This document shows, in pieces, positions 45,111-53,513 of a stretch of DNA of 64,000 bases. The notes beneath the pieces were generated by a model. It was not told where the DNA came from and did not search any database. It worked only from the letters and a program-made list of their open reading frames with translations. Numbering within the stretch: position 1 is the first letter of the stretch; every line of letters begins with the position of its first letter. The position numbers and the translations under genes are program-made. The DNA lies in NCBI RefSeq assembly GCF_032931615.1, contig NZ_CP136760.1, positions 347,170-411,169 on the forward strand. Direction: 5' to 3'. Source of the stretch: Palleronia sp. LCG004. Its GTDB lineage: Bacteria > Pseudomonadota > Alphaproteobacteria > Rhodobacterales > Rhodobacteraceae.

Positions 45111-46295
45111 TCATGCCCTTTGCAGCGCGATCAGCCGTCGCATCGCCTCCACACCGACAAGCGGCCCGATCCCGAACAGGGCGAGGGTCGCGGGCCAGCC
45201 GAACTGCGTGGCGAGGATCGGCGCGATCTGGATCGTGAACACCGTCAGCAGAAAGCCGAGCGCGGTCTGCAGCGTGATCAGGCTTCCGGCGCTTTCCGGC
45301 GGCGCGGCATCCGCGACGAGGGCCGAGAACTGCGCGCTGTCGGGCACGACGAACATCCCCCATGCCAGGACGAGCGCGATGGTCAGCCATGCCGGCCCCC
45401 CGAAGGACAGCGCCGTGGCGAGCGCCATGCTCCCGCTCAGCGCCAGTGCCCCGCCCGCGACGCGCGCCTTTCCGATACGGTCGGCCAGCGCCCCCGCCGG
45501 AATGCAGAGCCCGGCCCCGAATGCGATCGCCGCGAAGGTGACGGATCTGGCAAGCGTCTCGGCATCCGCCCGTCCGCCCGCCTCGAACGAGACGATCAGC
45601 GCGCTGCCGATCCACGCCCAGAACGCATAGAGCTCCCACATGTGGCCGAGATAGCCCGCCGTCGCCAGACGCACCGGCCTGAGACGCCACATGAGCCACA
45701 ATGCCCCCGGCCGGAAGGCCTGCGCCCTCGCGTGATGCGGCCCGAGGCCGGTGAACAGGATCATCACGCCCGCCAAAGCGGCCATCCCGCTCGCGAGGAT
45801 CACGGTCCGCCCCCAATCCGCCCCGCCCATCAGCGCGAGCCCGTGCGGCGCCGCCGATCCGAAGGCGAGCGCCGAGATCAGCGCCCCGATCACCAGCCCC
45901 CGGCGGCGCAGGGTCCATCCGACGGCGATTTTCATGCCGACCGGATAGACCCCGGCGAGGCACATCCCCGTCACCGCGCGCGAAAGGATCTGCGCCGTGC
46001 CGCCCGGCGCGGTGAAGATCAGCGCGAGGTTGGCCGCCGCGGCGGCAAGCGCGCTGACCGCAAAGACCCTCCGCGGATCGATCCGGTCGGACGTGCCGTG
46101 GATCGCGAGCGTCAGTGCCCCGATCACGAAGCCGATCTGCACGGCCATCGACAGCAGCCCGACCCGCCACGGTCCCGCATCCGACGCCCGAAGCAGATCG
46201 GGCAGGATGGCGGACGACACGAACCACAGCGACATGGCCCCGAATTCCGCCACCAGCAGCAGGCCCAGGCTCAGCGATCTCGACCGGCCGCTCAT
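45111..46295 (-). CDS. MFS transporter
   Basis: A 394-residue membrane protein with about twelve hydrophobic helices. The loop 2-3 motif is TSDRIDPRRVF and the inter-domain motif is ADRIGKARV, both MFS-type. GGAGGGGGC precedes the ATG, which excludes the long upstream frame. YPVGMKIAVGWTLRRRG resembles NarK/CynX-like branches, but the substrate is unknown. It is divergent from the membrane hydrolase gene. Confidence 0.88.
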   Translation of the reverse strand: MSGRSRSLSLGLLLVAEFGAMSLWFVSSAILPDLLRASDAGPWRVGLLSMAVQIGFVIGALTLAIHGTSDRIDPRRVFAVSALAAAAANLALIFTAPGGTAQILSRAVTGMCLAGVYPVGMKIAVGWTLRRRGLVIGALISALAFGSAAPHGLALMGGADWGRTVILASGMAALAGVMILFTGLGPHHARAQAFRPGALWLMWRLRPVRLATAGYLGHMWELYAFWAWIGSALIVSFEAGGRADAETLARSVTFAAIAFGAGLCIPAGALADRIGKARVAGGALALSGSMALATALSFGGPAWLTIALVLAWGMFVVPDSAQFSALVADAAPPESAGSLITLQTALGFLLTVFTIQIAPILATQFGWPATLALFGIGPLVGVEAMRRLIALQRA

Positions 46296-46637
46296 CGCGC
46301 CCCCTCCATCGCCGCACAGCGCCCACCGCCATCCGGCGGGGACAGGATCGGTGCGGTGAGGTCGATGATCATTGCGGCTGCCTCTTGTCCGAGCGTTCCG
46401 ACGCGCATCGCGCCCCGCCCGAGAATGATCGGGGAAAGGCCGGAACTGAAGTCCCCAAACGATGGCAAGGAACCCTGTGGTCTTGGCCGCCCCGTCGAAC
46501 AAGCCCCGTTCCGCACCCTCCCGTCGCCGTCCCGGACGCAGGGATGCCCGACGCCCCTCCCGATTTCGCGACCCGACGACACCCGAAGGCCTCGCCCCGG
46601 CAGGGCGATCCGCCGATCCCGCCCTATACTCACCTCC
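46296..46637. other. 342-bp divergent intergenic region
   Basis: Between the MFS gene and the membrane alpha/beta hydrolase gene. It presumably contains two promoters. Open frames here are GC-rich shadows with no family resemblance. I see no strong hairpin or repeat. Confidence 0.55.
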
Positions 46638-48107
46638 ATGCGGATCGATCGAACGACGGCAGCGGTTCTGGCGGTGGCGGCTCTTCTCGCCGTGCTGTCC
46701 GTGGTCATGCTCGAACGGCAGCGCGGTGGCGTCACGTCCGAGCGGCTGGTCCTCGCATCCTCCCCCGTCACGATCTGGCGCCCCGACGATGCCGGGGGCG
46801 GCCCGCTCGTCGTCGTCGCACACGGCTATGCCGGATCGCGCCGGATGATGCAGCCGATCTCCATCGCTTTGGCGCGGTCGGGCTTCACCGTCGCGGCCTT
46901 CGACTTCTTCGGGCACGGCCGCAATCCGATCCCGATGCAGGGCGATCCGACATCGATCGACGGCACGACCGCGCAGCTGGTCGATCAGACCCTGGCCGTC
47001 GCGCGCGCGGCGGGCGACCTGCCGGGCGTCAGCGATCCGGTTTCCCTCGTCGGGCATTCGATGGCGACCGACATCGTGATCCGGGCGGCGGACCGGCTCG
47101 ACCGGACGGCGGCGGTCGTGGCCATCTCGATGTATTCCGATGCCGTCACGCCGGACGCGCCGGAGCGCCTGCTGATCGTCTCCGGCGCGCATGAGGGACG
47201 CCTGCGCGAGGTCGCGCTGGACCGCCTGCGCCAGATCGACCCGGACGGGGCGGAAGGCGTGACCGTCACGCGCGGCGCTGTCGAACGGCGCGCGGTCTCG
47301 GCACCCCGGGTCGGTCACGTGGGCGTGCTCTACTCCCCCGTCACCCTGCGGGAGGTGCGCGACTGGATCGGCGGGGCGCGCGACGGAACGCCCTCAGCCC
47401 CCCTCCCGCGCATCGGGCCGTGGCTGCTGGCGCTGCTGTCCTCGCTCGTCCTGCTGATGTGGCCCGTCGCGCGCATGACCGGCCCCGTCGTGCCGCATCC
47501 TGAACGGCTGGGGCGCAAGGCGGTCGCGATGCTCGCTCTGCCCGTCGCACCGGCCCTTCTGGCGACGATCGCGGTCCCGCCCGCAGCGGGCTCCTTCGTC
47601 GCCTTTGCCGCCTTCGCGGCCTTCTTCGGTATCTGGGGGGCGGTCCAGCTTGCACTGCTCCGGCGCGGCGGGATGCGTCCGGGCCGCCTCCATCCCACCG
47701 CCATCGCGATCCTGCTCGTCTGGGGGCTCGGCATCTTCGCCCTGGCGCTCGACCGCTACGGCGCGGCCTTCGTGCCGACCGGTCCCCGACTGGGGCTGAT
47801 GGGCCTGCTGATGCTCGGGACGATCCCTTTCTGCGTCGCGGATGCCGTGGTGACGGCGCGATCGGGTTGGGTGGCGGCGGGGCTGCAACGGCTTCTGCCC
47901 CTCGTCACGCTGCTCGGGGCGATGCTGATCACCCCGCCCCTCGGGATCGCCTTCACCGTGCTTCCGGTCATGGTCCTCTTCTGGCTCGTCTACGGGATCG
48001 CCGCGCGGTGGGTCCGGCTCCGCAGCGATCCGTGGTCCGCGGGCCTGGCGCTCGGCGTCATCCTGGCCTGGGCGATCGCCGCCAGTACGCCCCTTCTTGC
48101 ATCCTGA
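46638..48107 (+). CDS. Membrane-anchored alpha/beta hydrolase with C-terminal multi-helix domain
   Basis: A 489-residue two-part protein. One N-terminal helix anchors it (AAVLAVAALLAVLSVVML). Residues about 50-245 form an alpha/beta hydrolase: VVVAHGYAGS, FDFFGHGRN, nucleophile elbow LVGHSMA, and a likely catalytic His in RVGHVGVLYSP. Residues about 255-489 hold some eight hydrophobic helices. The hydrolase domain is expected in the periplasm. Similar fused proteins exist in alphaproteobacteria, but I know no characterised example. The ribosome site (CACCTCC before ATG) is poor. Confidence 0.82.
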   Translation: MRIDRTTAAVLAVAALLAVLSVVMLERQRGGVTSERLVLASSPVTIWRPDDAGGGPLVVVAHGYAGSRRMMQPISIALARSGFTVAAFDFFGHGRNPIPMQGDPTSIDGTTAQLVDQTLAVARAAGDLPGVSDPVSLVGHSMATDIVIRAADRLDRTAAVVAISMYSDAVTPDAPERLLIVSGAHEGRLREVALDRLRQIDPDGAEGVTVTRGAVERRAVSAPRVGHVGVLYSPVTLREVRDWIGGARDGTPSAPLPRIGPWLLALLSSLVLLMWPVARMTGPVVPHPERLGRKAVAMLALPVAPALLATIAVPPAAGSFVAFAAFAAFFGIWGAVQLALLRRGGMRPGRLHPTAIAILLVWGLGIFALALDRYGAAFVPTGPRLGLMGLLMLGTIPFCVADAVVTARSGWVAAGLQRLLPLVTLLGAMLITPPLGIAFTVLPVMVLFWLVYGIAARWVRLRSDPWSAGLALGVILAWAIAASTPLLAS

Positions 48108-48158
48108 CCCCGCGCCCCCGGCGGGCATCGCAACGCATACGCCCGAGAGCGGCCTCGA

Positions 48159-49043
48159 TCATTCGGCCCCGGCACGCTCCTCCCGGCGGAGCGCCTCGGG
48201 CACCTCCTTGATCACGAGGTTCTGGTAGGCATAGGGAATCTCGATCCCGGCCGCGTCGAACCGCTTCTTCACCGATTCGAGCACGGTGTTCGTGACCCCG
48301 GCCGCGACACCCGAATCCGCGCACCAGACGCGCAGGCTGAAATCGACGCTCGAGGCCCCGAGATTGGTGACCGGGCAGCCCACGACCTCCTCGATCTCGG
48401 GAATGCCGGACGCGATCTCGAGGATCAGCGCGCGGGCCGTGTCGATGTCGGAATCGTAGCCGACCGAGATGGCGATGATCGCCATGGTCCGCTGTTCCTT
48501 GGCCGACAGGTTCACCATCGTCGTGCTCGAGATCGACGAGTTCGAGATGATGACCCGGCGATTGTCGTAGGTCTTGAGCATCGTGTAGCCCAGCGACACG
48601 TCCTCGACGATTCCTGTCTCGACGCCGGTCGGCGCGGTGATCTGCAGCTTGTCGCCCAGCCGGAACGGCCGGTAGAAGATCAGGCTGAAGCCCGCGACGA
48701 AGTTCGACAGCGTCGATTGCGCGGCGAGGCCGAAGACCACCGACGCGACCGAGACGCTCGCCAGCAGCGCTGTGGCAAGCTTGTCGAGCGCCGGGATCAT
48801 GTGCGCATAGAGCATCAGGATCATGATCCAGACGAAGGCGCTCGCCACCTTCGACAGGAACGAGATCGACATGCGGTCGAGGCGATTGTCGTGGTCGCGC
48901 TCGACGACCAGGCGGATCGTGTGCTTGAGCAGATGCGACAGCACCAGCCCCGCCAGCACGAAGAGCGCGAGGATGATCAGCGCGCCCGACCACTTGTCGG
49001 GATGAAGATGCGTGGCCCAGCCCTCGACGATGTTCCAGCTCAT
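48159..49043 (-). CDS. MscS-family mechanosensitive ion channel
   Basis: A 294-residue inner-membrane protein. Three N-terminal helices are followed by the pore-lining TM3 (ASVVFGLAAQSTLSNFVAGF) and the MscS beta domain (FRLGDKLQI, GIVEDVSLGYTMLKTYDNRRV, IISNSSI). The C-terminal alpha/beta vestibule follows and ends in IPYAYQNLVI. CGGGAG precedes the ATG. It would release solutes upon hypo-osmotic shock. Confidence 0.92.
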   Translation of the reverse strand: MSWNIVEGWATHLHPDKWSGALIILALFVLAGLVLSHLLKHTIRLVVERDHDNRLDRMSISFLSKVASAFVWIMILMLYAHMIPALDKLATALLASVSVASVVFGLAAQSTLSNFVAGFSLIFYRPFRLGDKLQITAPTGVETGIVEDVSLGYTMLKTYDNRRVIISNSSISSTTMVNLSAKEQRTMAIIAISVGYDSDIDTARALILEIASGIPEIEEVVGCPVTNLGASSVDFSLRVWCADSGVAAGVTNTVLESVKKRFDAAGIEIPYAYQNLVIKEVPEALRREERAGAE

Positions 49044-49170
49044 GGAGTTCTCCCGGATCTATCGGGGATACCCATCCCCCCAAAGGCATCAAGCATACGC
49101 CGCGGCGGCCTTCCAGCGCGCTCGGCCCGGCGGGCGGCGCGGACCGGCCACGCGGCAGGACCCCGCCCCC

Positions 49171-50604
49171 TCAGAGGACCGGCCCGATCGTCGCGATCGC
49201 GTTGTTCCAGATGCGCCTGTGGCGCGGCCAGTCGGAGACCGCGGCAAGCGTCACGGGATCGGATCGCGTGATATAGGTCTCCTGCCGCTCGCGCACGGCC
49301 CGCGTCATGTCGGGGTCCTGCAGCAGGATGTTGTTCTCGTAGTTCAGATCGAAGCTCCGCAGGTCGAGGTTCGACGAGCCCACGAACGTCACCTTTCCGT
49401 CGAGCGTCAGCGTCTTGGCATGCAGCAGACCGCCCTTGAACTCGTGGATCCGGCACCCGGCCGACAGCAATTTGGGGTAATAGCTCCTGCTCGCCGCCGC
49501 GACGATCCAGCTGTCGTTCACCTTGGGAAAGATCAGCGTGACCTCCACCCCGCGATGCGCGGCCGAACAAAGCGCATCGAGCACGGTCGCGTCCGGCACG
49601 AAATACGGCGTCGAAAGCGTCAACACGTCCCGCGCGCTGCCGATCAGCGCCGAGAAGAGCTGAGGTGTCGCCCCCCGCCGCTCGGTCGGGCCGTCCCCCA
49701 TCACCTGCGCGGGAAACCCGCCCCCGACGGGATGCGCCGTCAGCGAGAACCCGTCGAGGGTGTCGCCCGTCGCCTGCATCCAGTCGCTGAGGAACAGCAA
49801 TTCGTTCTGCGCGACGATCGGGCCCTCGAACCGCAGCATGATATCCACCCAAGGGGCATACTTCGCCTTGATCAGGAATTCCGGATCGGCCGAGTTGCGG
49901 CTGCCGCAATAGGTGATCTTGCTGTCGATGACCGTGATCTTGCGGTGGTTTCGCAGATCGATCCGGCTGAACAGGACGGTGCGGATCACGTTGTCCAGCG
50001 GCAGGGCCACGGCCACCTGCACGCCCGCATCCCTCATCCTGTGCCAGAGGGCGGAGCCGATCAGCGCGCGCGATCCCAGCCCGTCGGCCATCGCGCGGCA
50101 GGTCACGCCGCGCTCCGCGGCGCGGATCAGCGCATGCGCGACGTCGGTTCCGGTCCGGTCGTCCAGCCAGATGTAATAGAGCACGTGGACATGGCTTTGC
50201 GCGGCGTCGATATCCGCGATCAGCCGCGCGTTCGTCTCCTCGGCATCGGCCATCAGCTCCGCACGGTTCTCCCCGACCGGATGGAAACCGTTGATCGATC
50301 CCGCATACCGGAAGGCCGGCCTGTAGAGCGGATCGATCAGCCGTTCGGTATCGGCCGGATCCCCCATGAGATGCGGTGCCCGCGCCCGGATCTGGTCGAA
50401 GATTTCCTGATGCCGCCGGTTCGCGTGGTTCCCCAGATCGACTTCGCCGAAGAGGAAATAGATGATGCCCCCGACATAGGGCAGCACCGCGAGGACGACG
50501 AACCACGCCAGTCGCGCCTGCGGCGAGTAATCGTCGCGCAGAAAGACGCGCAGCGTGAAGCCGATGACGATCAGCAGATGAAGGATCAGCAGAAAGGTCG
50601 CCAT
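49171..50604 (-). CDS. cls: Cardiolipin synthase (phospholipase D family)
   Basis: A 477-residue membrane enzyme that joins phosphatidylglycerol units to cardiolipin. Two N-terminal helices (FLLILHLLIVIGFTLRV, WFVVLAVLPYVGGIIYFLFG) precede two PLD motifs: HRKITVIDSKITYCGSRN and HAKTLTLDGKVTFVGSSN. GGAGAC before the chosen ATG excludes 30 upstream residues. It lies 127 bp upstream of the MscS gene on the same strand, a reasonable osmotic-membrane pairing. Confidence 0.93.
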   Translation of the reverse strand: MATFLLILHLLIVIGFTLRVFLRDDYSPQARLAWFVVLAVLPYVGGIIYFLFGEVDLGNHANRRHQEIFDQIRARAPHLMGDPADTERLIDPLYRPAFRYAGSINGFHPVGENRAELMADAEETNARLIADIDAAQSHVHVLYYIWLDDRTGTDVAHALIRAAERGVTCRAMADGLGSRALIGSALWHRMRDAGVQVAVALPLDNVIRTVLFSRIDLRNHRKITVIDSKITYCGSRNSADPEFLIKAKYAPWVDIMLRFEGPIVAQNELLFLSDWMQATGDTLDGFSLTAHPVGGGFPAQVMGDGPTERRGATPQLFSALIGSARDVLTLSTPYFVPDATVLDALCSAAHRGVEVTLIFPKVNDSWIVAAASRSYYPKLLSAGCRIHEFKGGLLHAKTLTLDGKVTFVGSSNLDLRSFDLNYENNILLQDPDMTRAVRERQETYITRSDPVTLAAVSDWPRHRRIWNNAIATIGPVL

Positions 50605-50786
50605 CGTGCAGTCTCCGTGAACGCAACATCCGGCCTGCCGCCGGTTCCATGAACATGCGCCCCGTTCATTTCCCGTCCGCGAGCGCATAGTCAACCGACG
50701 GCGTCATCCCGCCCTCGCGACCGCCATGCCCGGCACCCGCCGCAGCGCGTGCCCGCGATCCGGTCATGTGCCGCCCCGCATGCGAA

Positions 50787-50817
50787 ACGGGCCCGGAGCA
50801 TCCACGCTCCGGGCCCG
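50787..50817 (-). terminator. Terminator of the iron-binding-protein gene
   Basis: Perfect 12-bp arms CGGGCCCGGAGC and complement around a 6-base loop, followed on the minus strand by TTT, about 35 bp after the stop of the iron-binding-protein gene. One of the strongest hairpins in the window. Confidence 0.75.
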
Positions 50818-50851
50818 GTACTGTCCTGTCCGCGTCGTCCGAACGGGTGCC

Positions 50852-51865
50852 TTATTCCCAGCCGACCTCGTTGAAGATCCGCTGCGCCTCGGGAAGGTTG
50901 GCCGCCACCGCCGACAGGTTCACGTCATCGGGCCGGAAGAAGCCCATCCGCGCCACCGCGTCGGTGATCGCGACGCCCGAGACGGCCGGATATTCGTTGT
51001 TGCCCGCCGAGAAGTATTCCTGCGCGCTGGGGGAGGCCAGATATTCGAGGAAGGCCACGGCATTGTCGCGGTTGGGGGCATTGGCCGCCACGCCGCCGCC
51101 CGACAGGTTCATGTGCGCGCCGGTCGAGCTCTGGTTGGGAAAGACCCAGGCGATCGTCTCGGCCGCATTCTCCAGCCCCTCGACATCCGAGGACAGCGCG
51201 CGCGCGAAGTAATACGTGTTCGCGACCGCGATGTCGCATTCCCCCGACGCGATCCCGCGAAGCTGGTCGGTATCGCCGCCCTGCGGCGACCGGGCGAGGT
51301 TCCCGACCACGCCCTCGGCCCAGGCGGTCGCCTCCTCGACGCCCAGATGCTCGATCAGCGCGGCCATCAGCGTCTGGTTGTAGACGTTGGTCGAGGAGCG
51401 GATGCAGATCATCCCCTCGTAAGCGTCGTCGGCCAGCTCCTCGTAGCTCATCGGCGGGTTCTCGACCGTCTCGGGGTTGTAGAAGATGATCCGCGCGCGT
51501 TGGGAAAAGCCGAACCACTCGTTGTCGGCATCCTGCAGCGAATCGGGGATCCGCCGTTCGAGAACGTCGCTCTCGACCGATTGCAGCAGGCCCGCATCCT
51601 TGGCGCGTTCCAGCCGCGACGTGTCCACCGTGATGAACACGTCGGCGGGCGAATTCGCCCCCTCGGCCTCCATCCGCGCGATCAGCTCGTCGGCATCGGC
51701 CTCGATCCGGTTGATCGTGATCCCCGTCTGCTCCTCGAATTCGTCGTAGAGCTGCTCGTCCGTGTCGTAATGGCGCGAGGAATAGAGGTTCAGCTCTCCC
51801 CCGTCCTGAGCCGCGGCCGGCAATCCGGCGAGAAGCGCGGCTGCGACGGTCATCATGCGTGTCAT
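50852..51865 (-). CDS. Ferric-iron ABC transporter binding protein, FutA/FbpA type (orphan)
   Basis: A 337-residue periplasmic protein with a signal peptide of about 19 residues (MTRMMTVAAALLAGLPAAA). The mature start LNLYSSRHYDTDEQLY and the tandem tyrosines in VANTYYFARAL are the iron-ligand positions of FutA/FbpA proteins. No permease or ATPase gene is next to it, so it must use partners elsewhere. A TGA-N9-TCA element stands in front of the gene, consistent with iron regulation, and a strong hairpin ends it as a single-gene unit. Confidence 0.92.
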   Translation of the reverse strand: MTRMMTVAAALLAGLPAAAQDGGELNLYSSRHYDTDEQLYDEFEEQTGITINRIEADADELIARMEAEGANSPADVFITVDTSRLERAKDAGLLQSVESDVLERRIPDSLQDADNEWFGFSQRARIIFYNPETVENPPMSYEELADDAYEGMICIRSSTNVYNQTLMAALIEHLGVEEATAWAEGVVGNLARSPQGGDTDQLRGIASGECDIAVANTYYFARALSSDVEGLENAAETIAWVFPNQSSTGAHMNLSGGGVAANAPNRDNAVAFLEYLASPSAQEYFSAGNNEYPAVSGVAITDAVARMGFFRPDDVNLSAVAANLPEAQRIFNEVGWE

Positions 51866-51887
51866 CGGCGTCGGTCTCCTGTTTTCC

Positions 51888-51902
51888 TGACTTAAACACT
51901 CA
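51888..51902. promoter_or_regulatory. Iron-Rhodo-box
   Basis: TGACTTAAACACTCA fits the Iron-Rhodo-box pattern TGA-N9-TCA, with an AT-rich centre, 22 bp upstream of the iron-binding-protein ATG. In Rhizobium this element is bound by the iron-sulfur regulator RirA and represses iron-uptake genes when iron is sufficient. Confidence 0.65.
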
Positions 51903-52117
51903 ACAACATCGGAAGGCCCGAGACAACCCCGTCCGGGCACGGAAATTTCCGCCGGCGGTGAAAGGCCCGACTGCGTTCCTTGCCGGGGAAAAGCCGCAGG
52001 GTATTGCCCGCGCTCCGGACGATCGGGCGGGATATCCCGCGCAACCCGCACTGGCCCTCGGCCATGTTCTGGGATTAGGCTCGACCCCGACGTCGAACAC
52101 CCAATGCCAGGATCGCC

Positions 52118-53497
52118 ATGACCGAGCCGCATGTTTCCCCCGACGAGATCCGCGCCCGCTTCGCGCGCGCCATGTCCGGCATGTACCGCGAGGAAGTGCC
52201 CGCCTACGGCACGCTCGTCCGCCTCGTCGAGACCGTGAACGCCGAAACCCTCGCCGCCGATCCCGACCTCGCCGCGCGGCTCTCCGCGACGGACGAGCTC
52301 GACCGCATCGACGAGGAACGCCACGGCGCGATCCGCCTCGGCACCGCGGCCGAGCTTTCGACCATGCGGCGTCTCTTCGCCGTGATGGGCATGCATCCGG
52401 TCGGCTATTACGACCTGTCGGTGGCGGGCGTTCCGGTCCATTCCACCGCCTTCCGCCCCGTCGATCCCGCAGCGCTCTCGGCCAATCCGTTCCGCGTCTT
52501 CACCTCGCTCCTCAGGCTCGACCTGATCGAGGATGCAGATCTGAGGGCCCAAGCGGCAACCGTTCTCGAAGGCCGGCGCATCTTCACGCCCCGCTGCCTC
52601 GAACTGATCGACGGGGCCGAGCGCGCGGGCGGGCTTGCCGAGGCCGACGCCACCGCCTTCGTCGCCGAGGCGCTCGAGACCTTCCGCTGGCACGAAAAGG
52701 CCCATGTGAGCGCCGACCTCTATCGCCGGCTCAGCGACGCGCATCGGCTCGTGGCCGATGTCGTGGCCTTCAAGGGACCGCATATCAACCACCTGACACC
52801 CCGGACGCTCGATATCGACGCGGTGCAGGCCCGCATGCCCGACGAAGGCATCGCCCCCAAGGCCGTGGTCGAGGGGCCGCCGCGCCGCGCCGTGCCGATC
52901 CTGCTGCGCCAGACCTCGTTCAAGGCGCTCGAAGAGGCCGTCGCCTTCGAGGGCGACGACGGCGCGCAGGGCCGCCACACCGCCCGCTTCGGCGAGATCG
53001 AGCAGCGCGGCCTCGCGCTCACGCCCAGGGGCCAGGCGCTCTACGACCGGCTCCTGGCCGAGGCGCGCGCCCGCGTGACGCCTGCCGCCGACGGCTCGAA
53101 CGCCGCGCGATACGTCGAGACGCTTCAGGATGTCTTCGCCGGGTTTCCCGACGATCCCGACACGCTCAGGACCGAAGGGCTCGGCTATTTCCGCTATGCC
53201 CCGACCGGCAAGACGGATGACGGTTCCCCCGACCGCGACGCCGCCGATCTCGTGGCCGCCGGACTCCTGCGCGCGGATCCGATCACCTACGAGGATTTCC
53301 TGCCGGTCTCGGCCGCGGGGATCTTCCAGTCCAATCTCGGAGACGGCGCGGCGCAGACCTTCGAGGCCGATCCGAGCCGCGAGCGGTTCGAGGCCGATCT
53401 GGGCGCACCCGTCACCGATCTCCACGCCCTCTACGCCGAGGCCGAGGCGGCCTCCCTCGCCCATGCGCGCGCCGAACTCGCCCGCCGCGCGGCCTGA
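52118..53497 (+). CDS. hglS: 2-oxoadipate dioxygenase/decarboxylase (HglS, DUF1338/YdcJ family)
   Basis: A 459-residue enzyme converting 2-oxoadipate to 2-hydroxyglutarate (EC 1.13.11.93), a step of lysine breakdown in Pseudomonas putida. Active-site candidates are His69 and Arg73 in ERHGAIRLG, His226 in GPHINHLTPR and Glu294 in RFGEIEQRG, matching the metal- and carboxylate-binding positions of HglS as I recall them. The following genes act earlier in the same pathway (AmaB, AmaA), which strongly supports the call. The ribosome site is weak (AGGA). Confidence 0.87.
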   Translation: MTEPHVSPDEIRARFARAMSGMYREEVPAYGTLVRLVETVNAETLAADPDLAARLSATDELDRIDEERHGAIRLGTAAELSTMRRLFAVMGMHPVGYYDLSVAGVPVHSTAFRPVDPAALSANPFRVFTSLLRLDLIEDADLRAQAATVLEGRRIFTPRCLELIDGAERAGGLAEADATAFVAEALETFRWHEKAHVSADLYRRLSDAHRLVADVVAFKGPHINHLTPRTLDIDAVQARMPDEGIAPKAVVEGPPRRAVPILLRQTSFKALEEAVAFEGDDGAQGRHTARFGEIEQRGLALTPRGQALYDRLLAEARARVTPAADGSNAARYVETLQDVFAGFPDDPDTLRTEGLGYFRYAPTGKTDDGSPDRDAADLVAAGLLRADPITYEDFLPVSAAGIFQSNLGDGAAQTFEADPSRERFEADLGAPVTDLHALYAEAEAASLAHARAELARRAA

Positions 53498-53513
53498 CCA
53501 AAGGATTGCCCCG

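Noticed and set aside
45096..48107. A 1003-codon forward open frame covering the MFS gene and the membrane hydrolase
   Set aside because: The first half is antisense to a clear MFS protein and is arginine- and proline-rich; the real gene starts at 46638.
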